Source of the DNA: Haemaphysalis longicornis
Taxonomy: Eukaryota; Arthropoda; Arachnida; Ixodida; Ixodidae
Length of the DNA stretch: 64,000 nucleotides
NCBI GenBank assembly: GCA_013339765.2
Contig: CM023448.1
Location: 281,105,717 to 281,169,716 of the forward strand
Reading direction: 5' to 3'
Below, in pieces: positions 53,561 through 64,000 of the stretch. The notes under the pieces are model-generated. The model saw nothing but the letters and a program-made list of their open reading frames with translations, did not search any database and was not told where the DNA came from. Both the position numbers and the translations under genes were made by a program. Each line of letters opens with the position of its first letter. The stretch's first letter is position 1.

Positions 53561-55302
53561 AAAGAGTGAGGGTTATACGTGGCTGGGAGCCGTCGGGAGT
53601 CTATGAAGCAGGCACAAGAGGGATCAAGACAATTTTTACGATAACACTAAAGCGAATGGGTAGCTTCTTTAGACCCGGCTGATCAGACTGCTTAAGGACA
53701 AGGAACCATGTGAGCCAATAGCCGCCACATGTGTTCCGAGGAGAAGATGCGGCAACAATCGAACACACTGTACTGGAATGCGAAAGTATCCATCCAGCAC
53801 GAAATGGGGGAAGTTTACCTTCCCTAAGCACTGGTGTTAGCGTTGAGAGAAGCATTGTGTGCAGTGGATACCAGCAAGAACAGATTCTGGTGTAGAAAAG
53901 GCAGGGAAGGGGCCGATTGAGGACCGCCAGAAACATAGTTAACCTGAGTCAGAAATGAAAAAAAGATGAGCAAATAACTTACACAGAAGAGATGGTACGT
54001 GCCATCACCGGTCAGTCATCATCATCGTCATCCCCAACAGAATTCTCGTACGAGCTCCCTTCGGGAGGGTACCGAGGAAAAACGGGATAATGCCGCGCTT
54101 GAAACCCACTGGAAACGGATACGTCATTCCTGGGAGCGGTGCCGCGAAGTAACTACATTTATAGTTTATTTTCCTTTCTCGGTTTCATCTCCCTAGCACT
54201 TTGAAAAAAATTATCGGTAATTATTTTCTTACGTTCGGGCAAAGTTTAATATATTCTGACCGGGCGTTTCAAAGCGCGGTCTGAAACGGTATAAAAAAAA
54301 AAAAAAAAACTTTGGATGTGCCTTTCACTAAATTTTCACTGAATTCTTTGAGTATATCGCTTCGCAAAATGTTATCTAGGGACTTTCACTTTCATCATAC
54401 AACCGCCAACTTTTAACCGGACACCGCTGCGGACGATGGTTCAGTTCGGGCAGTGCAGCACTTTGCCATTCGTTTCAGTAGTGCAGCTCGCGGCACCTAA
54501 ACTGGGCTGAGTTCACGGCTCTGCTTGCGTGCACTCTTAGCCGAGGAGGTGCAGAAGCAGACGAAAAATATGTGCAGATCTGTTCATGGCGGAACCAGCA
54601 CCAAACTACAGTGAACCAGTGAACTCTGAACTGAGAGTGAACTGGGGGGCGCAGGCTGCATCGAACGGAGCCCACACTTGGTAACAACCCCCGTCATTCA
54701 TGCGCCCGCAGATTTTACGCCCGTGCCGCCGCATCTGCGTGACGTCACATTTTGTCAAGAGTTTTCGTTTGGTAGCGGCGTGAACATTTTGAATATGAAC
54801 CAAAGCGGTGCTTTACAAACCAAAATGATTTTATGTTAGAAAGTTGTAGCTTATTATTATTATTAATAATTATGGTTAATTGTGCAGTTTTACTTGATAC
54901 GTTCGTGTGGCTGACTGGAATTGGCTTGTACTAAAAGTGCTTGTTTTGTTTGTACACGATTTTGTATCTGAGATGAAAATTCTAGTAGAGCTAAACGAGT
55001 TTTGACAAGCGTGGCCGGACTGGCTGCATATATTAAGCTCGACAGAAGAATGAAAGTAGAATGGTAGCTGGTGAAATCTCACTGTGGGTGCCTTGGCAGG
55101 AGCTGCTCTTCGACGCGAGGTCATTCCTCCCCCGTCGCTCCGCCATGTCAACTGACTCATTGCCTTTTGAGATGTGACCGGCTTTAGTCAAGCGAACAGG
55201 CCGATTTTCGCTTTAGAATCAATTTCAGAGTAACTAGGCAACACTTCAAAGCTTTTAGCACTCGCGCTTCACGTACCAGCCTTATGAGCAAGCTGCTTCA
55301 GC
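53561..55302. other. no gene recognised; possible promoter just upstream of 55303
   Basis: Contains an A18 tract near 54293-54310 and general intergenic sequence. 55139-55302 lacks a TATA box and could hold the 5' UTR of the gene at 55303. Confidence 0.35.
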
Positions 55303-55998
55303 ATGAACCGAACTACCCAAAGTCACAAACCGAAAGTTCTGCTGGATCGGGATCTCCAGAACCCACGTTTTGACGCCGGAACGTTATTCGAGGTATTGGC
55401 AGATGACCCTTACGAGTCGAAGGTGAAAGTGCAATCCCTGGACCCCGGTGATTCGGGCGTTGTACTGTGTAACAGAGAAATTCTGCGCGAAGTGACACCT
55501 CTTGAAGCGCTCGTCCTACTGCCAGTCAAGCCCGTGCGCAACCGGCTCAAGATCTATCGTGACCAAGAGTGGCTGAAGGAGATACCCGTCATCAGCGAAA
55601 ACAAACGCGTCGTGGTAAAGGACAAGTTCGAAGGAATTGTCAAGTTCAAAGGAGTCGTTCGCGAATACGGTCCAGGAATCCGCTTCATAGTGGAGATTCA
55701 GGTAGTACCGATATTTCCCGCTCCCGATTTCACCGACAGTACAGCGCGCGAACATACACTGTCGAACGAATTCAAATGCTTGCATGGTTCTCTCTGGCAG
55801 GATGGTACCAATGATCCGATCAAGAGGAAGCAGTGTTTCTCAATTCAAGATCTTCGGCTTCTTGAGGGCCGGGAGATCTATCACGGTCAGTTCGGCCCCT
55901 CGCATGCTCCTTGTGGGCTCGTTTCACGGTTTACCTGCGCATGCCCCCTCAAGTATGCTGTGTGTGAGCACGCTCATGCTTATCATGACCAGCGCTAG
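55303..55998 (+). CDS. putative host gene, CYLD-like N-terminal / CAP-Gly-like protein
   Basis: A 231-codon frame from an ATG with A at -3. Residues 24-75 (DAGTLFEVLADDPYESKVKV...LREVTPLEAL) look like a compact beta domain. Residues 105-133 (VKDKFEGIVKFKGVVREYG, then RFIVEI) resemble the start of a CAP-Gly domain of the CYLD deubiquitinase type (K.pGVVRyrGpl...FGVE). Immediately after codon 133, CAG|GTAGTA (55702) is a plausible 5' splice site, so the coding exon may end at 55701 and the rest be intron. Alternatively the frame reads on through WQDGTNDPIKRKQCF, which resembles the DGT..GK..F end of CAP-Gly, to a Cys/His-rich C-terminus. No USP catalytic domain follows. CYLD assignment is tentative; it could be one of several CAP-Gly-like tick proteins or a gene fragment. 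No transposon motif is present. Confidence 0.5.
   Translation: MNRTTQSHKPKVLLDRDLQNPRFDAGTLFEVLADDPYESKVKVQSLDPGDSGVVLCNREILREVTPLEALVLLPVKPVRNRLKIYRDQEWLKEIPVISENKRVVVKDKFEGIVKFKGVVREYGPGIRFIVEIQVVPIFPAPDFTDSTAREHTLSNEFKCLHGSLWQDGTNDPIKRKQCFSIQDLRLLEGREIYHGQFGPSHAPCGLVSRFTCACPLKYAVCEHAHAYHDQR
55702..55707 (+). promoter_or_regulatory. candidate 5' splice site in the CYLD-like frame
   Basis: CAG|GTAGTA after codon 133. If used, the coding exon is 399 bases. No matching acceptor with continuing homology was found within the window. Confidence 0.35.
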
Positions 55999-57245
55999 TT
56001 TTTTCTTCGTTAAGCACAGTCTTGTTCGGCGCTCAGGCTTTACGCTGAAAGTTCGCTGAAAAATACGAAAAGTGCCTTGGTATCTTTAAAGCTGTTGTTA
56101 ATAGCTTTCAATCACATCATCGCTTTGTGAATACATCGTATCACCTTTAACCATGGTTCGTCTATTTGCCCTGCCGCCGCGTAACACAGCTTTTCTTTTT
56201 TCCCCCAACCTTAAGGTGAGTGCAGGAGCATTACGCATCAGGCATAATGCTACTGCATTACGACCATATGTGTGTTGATTAAGTAGTAGTTCTGTACATG
56301 TAACCTGCAATCGATTGATGTAGTTCATCATGACAATCTTGACTTATTAAGGGCTATTTTATTGTCAGCTGTTCTGACCTTACGTATTTACTCTGATCTT
56401 TTGAAAAGACCAACAATGTCTAGAAGAAAAAAAAAAAAAAGCCACGACAACAGCACATGAATGGTGAAACAGTATCTGCAAAGTGACCAGATGTGGCAAT
56501 TGAAAAAAGAAAAGAAAGCAAGTTCAACGCATACAAAAACAAAAAAAAAATAGGGAAGAGAAAAAGCTTTCAAGAAAGAGTATGAGCATTTACAAATACA
56601 GGCTCAAAGCAGGAAAGAAGGATCTATGTAAGCAGTTTTAAACGTGCAAAAATAACCTGGTGTGAAGGCTGGGATGAAAAACTCTCAACGAGTTGACTAT
56701 CAATGCGCATTTTCTAAATATGATTGATAGCACTATAGGTAGTTGTACGATAGTCCGCTAGCGACCTGATTGTTCTATGTGTACAATAGCTTATTGTTGT
56801 CTCTGGCAATGCTAGTGTGACGTGCACTTGCTCTCATAAGCTGCAGCCCCGCATGCTGTGCTTGCTGGCTGTTCGGTGTATGTCTCTACTCTAGGGATAA
56901 AGTGCGGGTGGCATTGGTACCGCACCAGCACCACTCCCCGCCCCCCACATCTCCGTGAGAGTTTGAAAGTATGGGTACGAGGCTGGATGTGGCGATAGGA
57001 TGCAAAGGGTTGAAACGATAATGGCAAGTGACTAAACACAAATAATAAAAATGAAGTCTTACTCTTCCGGATTTATGTCTATAAGTGAGCCTAGGAGCAG
57101 CAAACAATGTGTTTTCTTTCGTTTCACTAATGTTTCAATGAAAGAAGTGCGCAACGATTTTTGATGGTGAAATCGAGCACCACCACTGGCATCAGTGTTA
57201 TGTTTAACGCCGATATTTGGGTTTCAGGGAAGCCTATAGTTCATT
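55999..57245. other. no gene recognised
   Basis: Intergenic sequence after the CYLD-like frame; an A14 tract near 56428-56441. No clear polyA signal immediately after 55998. Confidence 0.4.
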
Positions 57246-57462
57246 CCAGAAGCTACATGCAGCATTGGGGAGGCTACATTGTTGTCAACAGTTCGTTCAC
57301 TAAGGGTGCCTAACTCACTGTGAAGGAGGTGCCGGGGCCTTGCGTTTCCACCTGCGGACAGGGAAATGGAAACGTCCTTTCAATGCCGCTAGGCGTACTC
57401 GGTGAACGAACTGTTGACAGCAATGTAGCCTCCACAGTGCTGCATGTAGCTTGTGGAACGGC
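57246..57462. mobile_element. 217-bp foldback repeat
   Basis: Arms 57246-57310 and 57398-57462 are inverted copies at about 90% identity, sharing GAAGCTACATGCAGCA, GGAGGCTACATTG and TCAACAGTTCGTTCAC. The 87-bp loop carries TGGAAACG-type sequence. Non-coding. Confidence 0.85.
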
Positions 57463-57639
57463 TACAACTACTATGTGTGTTTTATTGGCGCAAGGGCGCC
57501 TTAGGCCAAAGAGCGCCAAGACAATGTTTTCTCTCTCTCTTTTTTTTGTCACCTTTGTTAAAATACCATGGTGATGATTGTGATGCACTTGGTAAAAATA
57601 GTGTACATATGGGTGTAAAGGGCTCTTATATTAAGATGA

Positions 57640-58075
57640 GAGGTAGCAATGACGATGGTTAAGGGCAACTGTGCTGGGGGCATCATAACATGCCCCTGGC
57701 TCCAACGATGGCAGTGACGTCCCTGGCACATGTAATGAAAATGCTCAGAGCCACACTTGCATCGGGTGGCATCGGATGCATGGTATGAAATGAGTGCTAA
57801 AAATCCAATGTCAGCGAGGTAGGCTAAAAGGCATTAACTTCTGATCGGGGGTTGATCAGGTAAAAAAAATGATGGGTGTAAGGGTATTGTGTAGGTGTAT
57901 AGCTTGGGGAAGTGTCGTTTCCGCGCATCAAGGTATGCCAAACATTCAATCAATACATGGAGAACTGTAAGTTGTCGTCCACACTTCTCACAAGCTGGTG
58001 GTGGGGTTTCGTTTAAAAGATATGAGTGTGTAGTGTGTGTGTATGTGTGTGTGACCGTGACCTATTCTTAATCTG
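57640..58075 (-). pseudogene. LINE F C-terminal fragment with terminal finger
   Basis: The minus strand reads SYLLNETPPPACEKCGRQLT, VLHVLIECLAYLDARKRHFP, then KLYTYTIPLHP and ADIGFLALISYHASDA. This is the C-terminal C-X2-C...H...C finger region (PPAC..CG..LTVLHVL.EC) of a Jockey/CR1-like LINE family, distinct from A-E. An internal stop follows DQPPIRS. It is 5'-truncated; the 3' end probably lies near 57540-57580, where a T-rich/CTCTCT tract occurs. Confidence 0.7.
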
Positions 58076-58157
58076 CATATTGATATTTCTGTGAACCTGT
58101 TCCGTTTCTCTGTGTTTTGTGGAATGAACTGTGGGGGGGGCATGTGGCTGTGCCTAG

Positions 58158-58350
58158 AGCTCCGTCCAGACGGAACAATAACAAATGCTAAAGTGCCATT
58201 CAGATGGAATGTAATGCTGTGGGTAATCCTCTGTCCAGACGGAAACTAAATGGGAACTTAGCGTTCTGTCTAGACGCAATTGTATAACAAGTGCTAAAGT
58301 GCCGTCCAGACGAAATCAAAATGCAAGCTTAGCATTCCATCCAGACAGAA
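58158..58350. repeat. left arm: six CCGTCCAGACGG boxes at about 35-bp spacing
   Basis: Successive starts differ by 34-36 bp. The box is itself palindromic (CCGTC-CA-GACGG). The linkers alternate between AACAAATGCTAAAGTG-like and GGGAACTTAGC-like sequence, so the higher-order unit is about 70 bp. Confidence 0.9.
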
Positions 58351-59089
58351 CGAAAAGGCCATAGCGCTGATTGAATGTCAACGTCTCCCACCGTGCCTAA
58401 CGCCTCCGGTTCAAAATACAGCAGTCTCCAGTTCAAGTACAGATCGGGGTGCCTTCTTCATTTTCGTTAGTGTTCCGTTAAGATGTAATTATAATCAGTG
58501 GTGAAGCGCCATCCAGACGGAATTGTAATGAAGTGTTCAGTACAGAGACCGCACCTGCGATAAGTTCTCCCGCAAAGCACTGCGGTTTGTTCGGGTCCCA
58601 TGGCTTGCTGCGAAGTAGCGAGGTTCGTGACTGCTATGACCAGGCTACCGTACGTTCGCTTCTCGCATTTTTTTACCGCATGACTATTATAATCCGGGCA
58701 TAGTCTGTGGATCAGTCCTTGACGCGCATGTTTTCCTGAACGAGAAATCAATTACCACCTATTAGTAACCATGAACCCATGCCCTTTTCGTTGCTCCCTC
58801 ATTAAATTGGCCGGTTGATAAGCATTGATAAGCATATGTTGCTGTTGACTATACGTATATTCTAGTGGCTGTGCAACCTGTCATCAGGAGCTGGGTTAAT
58901 ATTTTGTGCTTCTAGTACTACTACGATTCCTAAAGGAAATAGTTTATTCTCCATTGCACTGAGTGTTGACATCAGAGCTTTGTTGTCAATTTATAATGCC
59001 TAAACGACGCACCAGTGCCTGCTGTATAATAAATTGGCAGCATTAGGCAACGTTGATGTTGGAAACGTCGATGTTCAATCAGTCCTATT

Positions 59090-59290
59090 GGCTTTTTGTT
59101 CTGCCTGGATGAATGCAAAGCCTGCATTTCGATTCTGTCTGGACGGCACTTTAATGCTTCTTATAGTTCCATCTGGACGAAATGTTAAGTTCTCATTTGC
59201 AGACAGTCTGGACGGAAGGTTACCTGCAGCACTTCGTTCCAAATGGACAGAACTTAACCATTTGTTATTCTTCCGTCTGGATGAAACTCT
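59090..59290. repeat. right arm: mirror array of CCGTCTGGACGG-type boxes
   Basis: Six boxes in inverted order, with matching linkers (TTAACCATTTGTTATTC mirrors the left AACAAATG linker). Confidence 0.9.
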
Positions 59291-59300
59291 AGATACAGCC

Positions 59301-61747
59301 TTTCTTTGATCAAGCTCTATTCATTGAAGGTGTATGCTCACTTCTTAAGAACAGGCTGTGAGCGCAGCAACAAGTCTTGAATATTTACAGAAAAGCTGAT
59401 TGAAAGCCCACCGTAAAAATTTGTAGATAATTACAATCAAGGCCTTATACCAACAATTTTTATCATTTCTAGAGCAGTTCAATAATTCCCCAAATTTTGA
59501 TCGATAATTGTGCAAATTTTTATTGTTTGAGCGACTTCTTTAGACAACACCCTAGGAAGAATTGTTGGTGTTCTTGCTGCCTATAAGAATTGCTATTGCT
59601 AACTTAGCTATAAGTGACTATCAATAGTTTTATGTCCGTAGCATTGTATGAAAGACAATCAATATTATCATGACTGACTATCAGTATCATTACGCCAATA
59701 TTTTTGCAACCACCAACATTCAACAATACTACGAAAACAGCTTTGCTGTAGTAGACCATCCGTAGTATTATACTGAAAGTTTCACTGTGGGGTGCTACCG
59801 ACTTATAGTTGGCTGTCAATAGTAGTATTGATAGTCTTACTACCGATATCTTGATTTTGAGTCACCGTTCCATAGTTTTGCATCACTAGTTCGCAGGCAG
59901 CACATAAAACAAGAGCGTGCAAAGCAAAAGAAAGGTGATGGTGAGAAGTGCAATGCAAAAACTACAACAAAGCAAATGAAGGAACTGATAAATCCATATT
60001 TATCAAGAGAAAAGCCCAATTAACACAATGAGATATTAAAAAGATTATTCTCCTATGGGAGTTAAAAGTGCCAAAATAGGTTTTCGTGAATTCCTCAATA
60101 TCTAGTTTGCCTGTAAAGATATTGCATTGATTTTTACTGATATCGTTAATGGGCACAAATGTTGAAATGCCAACGTGAGGGTTTTGCCCAAATCAACCCC
60201 TAATCAGGTGAATCTAGATTTTGGGATAACTTGTGCATGTTCACTGATTTCTCAATATGCATTAGGTCGATTGAGATATCAAATTCGATTTTACTTGCAA
60301 GTTCATTTGCACAACCACGCAATAAAAAGTGAAGAAGGAGGAACAAACGTTTATTTTACATATTTAGAGCAGATGGGCGGCCGCCTTAGTCCAAGTGAAA
60401 AAAAAAGTATATGCTACACATGGCACAAGTGGCGCCAGCTGCCTTACTTTTATTCCTTTTTTTTTTGCAGCCGTGTTATTGAGTGTTTGGCAGTGATGAG
60501 TAACCATGTGAGCCAATGTTAGAAATCCATAAAAAGAAAACTAGGACTGCTCAAAATTAAACCCAACCAGTAGTTTTATGGACTCCTCAATACCTCATTG
60601 GTTTGCTCAGATATCGAGTGGGTTTTTCTTAAAGAAGTACTGATAAGAAATTTTCATGTTGGGTTTTGTTTGCTGCTACGGGTGTTCACTAATCATTGAA
60701 AGGCACATTAAATGGGCGATTGCAGCGTAAATAATCATTTAGTGGCGTTTATTCGTGTCAGCTTCAGTTTTGATGAAACAAACACCAAGGCCGCCATGAC
60801 AAGAGAGCGCACTTGGTGTCACTGTTCCTGTTGCCCGACGGTCTGGACACGTGTGCGCGCGTGCATCACGTAATAAGGGTTAGAATAACAGGGTGACGTG
60901 AATGGGGTTGGCGGTTAGCTGGGCATGTAATAGGGGTTAGAAAGTGAACAGGTAATTTGAAATATGTCCTCTTAAAAGTGAATTCTTCTGTAATGAAAGC
61001 AATTTCCTGCTGAACAGAACTGATGTGTGGACTGCGCAATCTTTTGAACAAGGATAAAGTTGCATGTTGTGCGACTGTCTTCATGGTCCTTTAAAATAAG
61101 CATCAAGTTGGTCTCTGTCACTGGCTTTGAACGCCAAGTTTACAAACACACCATATTTAGAGAAAACAGCTTAGCCATACATTAGAAAATGGCGAAGTCA
61201 TAACAACTGTTACTGCAATCTGTATTTCACAACTTAGAAAATGATCAGGCAGAACTTGTCAAAAGAAAAAAGGGACGCTAAAGGCTGTATAACTTTTTTC
61301 AAACTGAAAAAACACCCCCTTTGTAGAAAGCTTTTGTGTGGTAACAAACTATACCTGTTTGTCTAGGAATACTTCATAAAATTTGAAATTCCTATGTCCT
61401 CTTTCCCTGTAGTTTTTTTATGATGTAAAAGAGCATGTCACTAACTAGTGCTGAAGCAACAACGGATGAGCACGAACCGTCCACGCGAGCCTGTGAGCGG
61501 CTGCCACCTAGGAGAAGCTGTTGAAAATACACGAGCAGTTGGCCGGAGTGGGATCAGTAGATTGTGCGAATTATCTTGTCACTTTTGCTGTTGGCTGCCT
61601 CTAAAAAGGTGATAGCTTCCTCATTTACAAATGCATGCCCTACAAAAGCTTACGGATACATTTATTTCCATCTTTGCTTGTCCTTATTTTGCTGTTTCTT
61701 TCAGAAAATCACTTAATCACGCTTCCTTCTAATCACACTTTGTATCA
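59301..61747. other. no gene recognised; AT-rich
   Basis: Scattered repeats of GACTATCA/TGATAGTC between 59610 and 59870 and a possible minus-strand retroelement end near 60345 (AATAAA on the minus strand). No coding sequence recognised. Confidence 0.4.
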
Positions 61748-61760
61748 TGAAAATATGTAT

Positions 61761-61948
61761 CGATTGATTGTCGGTATTTTAACGCGCCGACGCAATGCAG
61801 GCGATGAGGCGCGCTGTAGTGGAGGGCTCCGGATTAATTTTGACCACCTGGGGATCTTCAACGTGCGCCGAAATCTCGAACACACGGGCGTTTTTGCTTC
61901 TCCCCTCCCTCTCAAAAGCGGCTTGACCACTGAGCCACCGTGGCGGGT
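61761..61948 (-). mobile_element. SINE copy 4, internally deleted, 13-bp target duplication
   Basis: On the minus strand it starts CCCGCCACGGTGGCTCAGTGG (A-box region), then jumps to the GCCGCTTTTGAGAGG linker, losing the anticodon and B-box half, and continues with the full body. TGAAAATATGTAT flanks both ends (61748-61760, 61949-61961) exactly. With copies 2 and 3 it completes the family's tRNA head. Confidence 0.95.
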
Positions 61949-62361
61949 TGAAAATATGTATTGCAGCTATATTTGTTTTCACAGTTTTGGCATTGCTGCG
62001 TTATTTAACAGCTGCTGCTGCTGCAGGTAGCACATTTGTGTCCTCGGAACTGCAGTCTGTTCATACAAGCGAACTTGTTTTCACGTGTTGCATCCTTTCA
62101 AGATAAATTATGTTAAATGCCCGCTTGCAAACACAGAAAAAATGGTTGTGATAACTTCTGATCTGCTGATGTTTACTTGTTGCTAGCATGTTTCAGTGCA
62201 TTGTTTACAAGAAAATGAAAGTGAAATGAGGAAGAGAAGCCCCTGTTTTCTATGTGCACATTTTCTGAGGAAAGATAGCGTCGCTCATTGCTGGGCTAGT
62301 TGGAAACGCTATAAAAGGCTGATTTTTGGCCAAATCAAGAAGTCAGTTTGCTCATTCAGCC

Positions 62362-62388
62362 TTAAAGGTACACTAAAGTGACCCTTTA
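62362..62388. repeat. short palindromic TTAA-type terminus
   Basis: TTAAAGGTACACTAAAGTGA resembles the TTAA + AGGGACACTGAAGTGA end of the 34974-36629 family, and CCCTTTAA follows within 8 bp. No second end is recognised, so this is either a solo end or a collapsed element. Confidence 0.45.
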
Positions 62389-62808
62389 AGATTGCTGCAA
62401 CTTTAGCTGTTTTGCTGCTCTGGAGGCAACTTTGTGTGCAGAGACAGAGGGCAGGGAAATGGGGAGAACATAACAAGCGAGGGGAATCAAACAAGAGCAA
62501 CCTAGCCCAGGTGACGACCTCTGTTTCTTCTGCTCTCCTCCTGGCCCTGCTTTCTGTGGCACAAGGCATGTTACAGTTGGATCTTGAACCATTGCACAAT
62601 TTTCTGGCTGAAAAAATTGCTTGCAATGTATGTTGAGAGGGCCTAGCCTAACAGGCAACATGCAGATGCAACATAACTGACCTCTATGTTGCATTTGAAA
62701 GCCTGTGCACACGTCCTCAGTGGCCCAAATTCCTGCTGTTGAAGTTTATAAAGAGCTGGACGTGGGTGTGGCAGCCATTGCAAGCATCTTCTGGAAAAAC
62801 ATCTCTCA

Positions 62809-62882
62809 TTTGTTGTCTTTTGCATAAGCTGCCAACCACATGTTATTTGTTGTCTTTTGCATAAGCTACCAACCACCTGTTG
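62809..62882. repeat. 37-bp tandem duplication
   Basis: TTTGTTGTCTTTTGCATAAG units start at 62809 and 62846, with a few substitutions in the distal part. Confidence 0.85.
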
Positions 62883-63694
62883 TATGGACAGTTACTCTGT
62901 GGAGTAGATATAGAGAAGCTAGTTTATTACAGGGTGCAGGGTGCAGTATTACAATGATCTTTCATGCATTAATGACTGGCTTGCATAAACTGCTGACTCT
63001 TAACAGTGAACGTGTTGTTGAAATGATCCCAGCAGAAAAAAATCACAGTGCTTACTTAACCCTGTCGGTGCCACAAACAAATCTCGCTTGTTGCAGCCTT
63101 TTGTACAAATTTGCAACAAGTCTGTCTTGTCCAGAAGTGCTGCAGCCTCTTTTTAACAGTTTAGATGGGTGACAGCCATTTTTTTTTTTTGCCGGAAGTT
63201 ATTACTTCGGCTCCTAGTTTGATCATGAAAGTAGGATTCCCAGTGGAAGCATTTGGGCGAAAGAGGAGATGTGCTCGGTCATTGGGCTCTGATAAGGCAG
63301 CATGCAGTATCAGTACTAATGGCAGCGGAGGTGCGTATGTCACAGGAAGAAAAAAAAAAGCATCTTCTTCAAGTGGAAAAATCTTCTTCACGTAATGTTT
63401 CATTTTTATGTTTTGGATGCTGGTTTAAAAATTATTACTGATTTGCACTGAAGCCAGAATAAACCACAAGTAGTGCAAAAGATTGCAAGCCCTGAAGTTT
63501 AAAAACTTTAAATTAGATGTTTGCCTTCCAAGAAGATTAGACATGAAATTTAGATCCTGATTTAGAAGGATTAACTAAAAATTAAGAATGCACATATTTA
63601 AGATGAAAAGAAGAAGTCCTCGAGCTAGAGCAGGAATTCGAATAGAACATGCAGCCTTAGGATGGCTGAAAAGGCCGGCATGAAATTCTCAGGT

Positions 63695-63838
63695 ATGGAG
63701 AAAAGCAAAAATGCCCGTGTGTACGAGATTTCGGCGCACGTCAAAGATTCCCAGGTGGTCAAAATTAATCCGGAGCCCTCCACTACGGCGCACCTCATCG
63801 CCTGCGTTGCGTCGGCGCGTTAAACCCCACAATCAATA
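63695..63838 (+). mobile_element. SINE copy 5, 5'-truncated, 12-bp target duplication
   Basis: The body begins GAGAAAAGCAAAAATGCCCG and ends GTTAAACCCCACAATCAAT, with AAATTCTCAGGT on both sides (63683-63694, 63839-63850). The tRNA head is missing, as in copy 1. Confidence 0.95.
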
Positions 63839-64000
63839 AAATTCTCAGGTGTGCACTAATTATATAATAAAAACCAGGCCTTGCACTTACGTGAGGTACA
63901 TTTTATATAAACTTACAATGGCCTTTCTACGTCTGTTTGAATGGTAATTTAACGAGCATTAAATTCTACTGTGACTTCAGCGGGGTATAGCATTATGATG

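Larger units (their letters stand above)
58146..59300. mobile_element. 1155-bp element with 220-bp inverted arms of 35-bp-periodic motifs
   Basis: The left arm (58146-58366) and right arm (59083-59300) are inverted copies. Each carries six CCGTCCAGACGG-like boxes; on the left these start at 58162, 58196, 58231, 58266, 58302 and 58337. Termini are GGCTGTGCCTAGAG / GGCTGTATCTAGAG. One further box lies in the core at about 58510. Core frames are not recognisable. Target duplication not identified. Confidence 0.88.
61962..63682. other. no gene recognised
   Basis: Holds a solitary TTAA-type terminus (62362-62388) and a 37-bp tandem duplication (62809-62882). Frames up to 110 codons lack family features. 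Confidence 0.4.

Noticed and set aside
58158..59290. CRISPR-like array
   Set aside because: Regular 35-bp spacing suggested it, but boxes are short, diverged and palindromic, linkers are conserved between inverted arms, and the DNA is eukaryotic; it is a transposon arm.

Overview
This is eukaryotic nuclear DNA, most likely from a hard tick. The inference rests on the repeat types: tRNA-derived SINEs, GIY-YIG Penelope-like sequence, RNase H-bearing I-group LINEs and G-rich CAGTGGCGTAG-ended DNA transposons, in the mixture I associate with metastriate tick genomes. The species cannot be fixed from this window. There is no operon structure, no prokaryotic gene and no rRNA. Nearly everything recognisable is transposable-element sequence in several nested layers.

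Layout. 1-1439 is the right part of a TTAA-flanked inverted-repeat element; a complete copy lies at 34974-36629. 1812-5135 is a decayed plus-strand LINE (gag-like ORF1, endonuclease, start of RT) split by a 702-bp solo LTR (4206-4907). 5.1-14 kb is mostly non-coding and holds long foldback palindromes (5949-6025, 7614-7869, 12438-12781), tRNA-like/SINE sequences and LINE 3' ends. 15197-15558 is a field of ACTCATGAGT-type palindromes. 17867-19324 is a 1.46-kb element with terminal inverted repeats. 19445-24550 is a long minus-strand LINE with two ORFs, broken by only a few lesions. 24.9-27.2 kb may hold a spliced host transcript with a MITE in its intron. 31.3-33.5 kb is a Penelope-like GIY-YIG fragment interrupted by a 5'-truncated LINE, producing a chimeric open frame. 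A THAP zinc-finger exon lies at 38265-38397 on the minus strand.

38.9-47.6 kb is the richest stratigraphy. A minus-strand LINE was tandemly duplicated over 317 bp. One copy then received a 3.9-kb hAT-like element with an 8-bp target duplication, while the other copy preserves the empty site. That element contains a TTAA-flanked MITE. A second, unrelated 1.98-kb element with arms of 15-bp tandem repeats sits elsewhere in the same LINE. 50.9-53.6 kb is a 5'-truncated LINE with a nearly intact RT/RNase H frame. 55303-55998 is the best host-gene candidate, a 231-codon ORF with a CAP-Gly/CYLD-like segment. 57.2-59.3 kb holds a foldback, a LINE 3' fragment and an element whose 220-bp inverted arms carry a CCGTCCAGACGG motif every 35 bp. 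The remainder to 64 kb is AT-richer intergenic sequence with two more SINEs.

The genes do not form a pathway. The biology here is the interplay of transposons: LINE machinery of the I-group (endonuclease, RT, RNase H) and SINEs bearing 12-17-bp target duplications of the kind LINE machinery makes, plus several families of non-autonomous DNA elements whose transposases are not encoded in this window.
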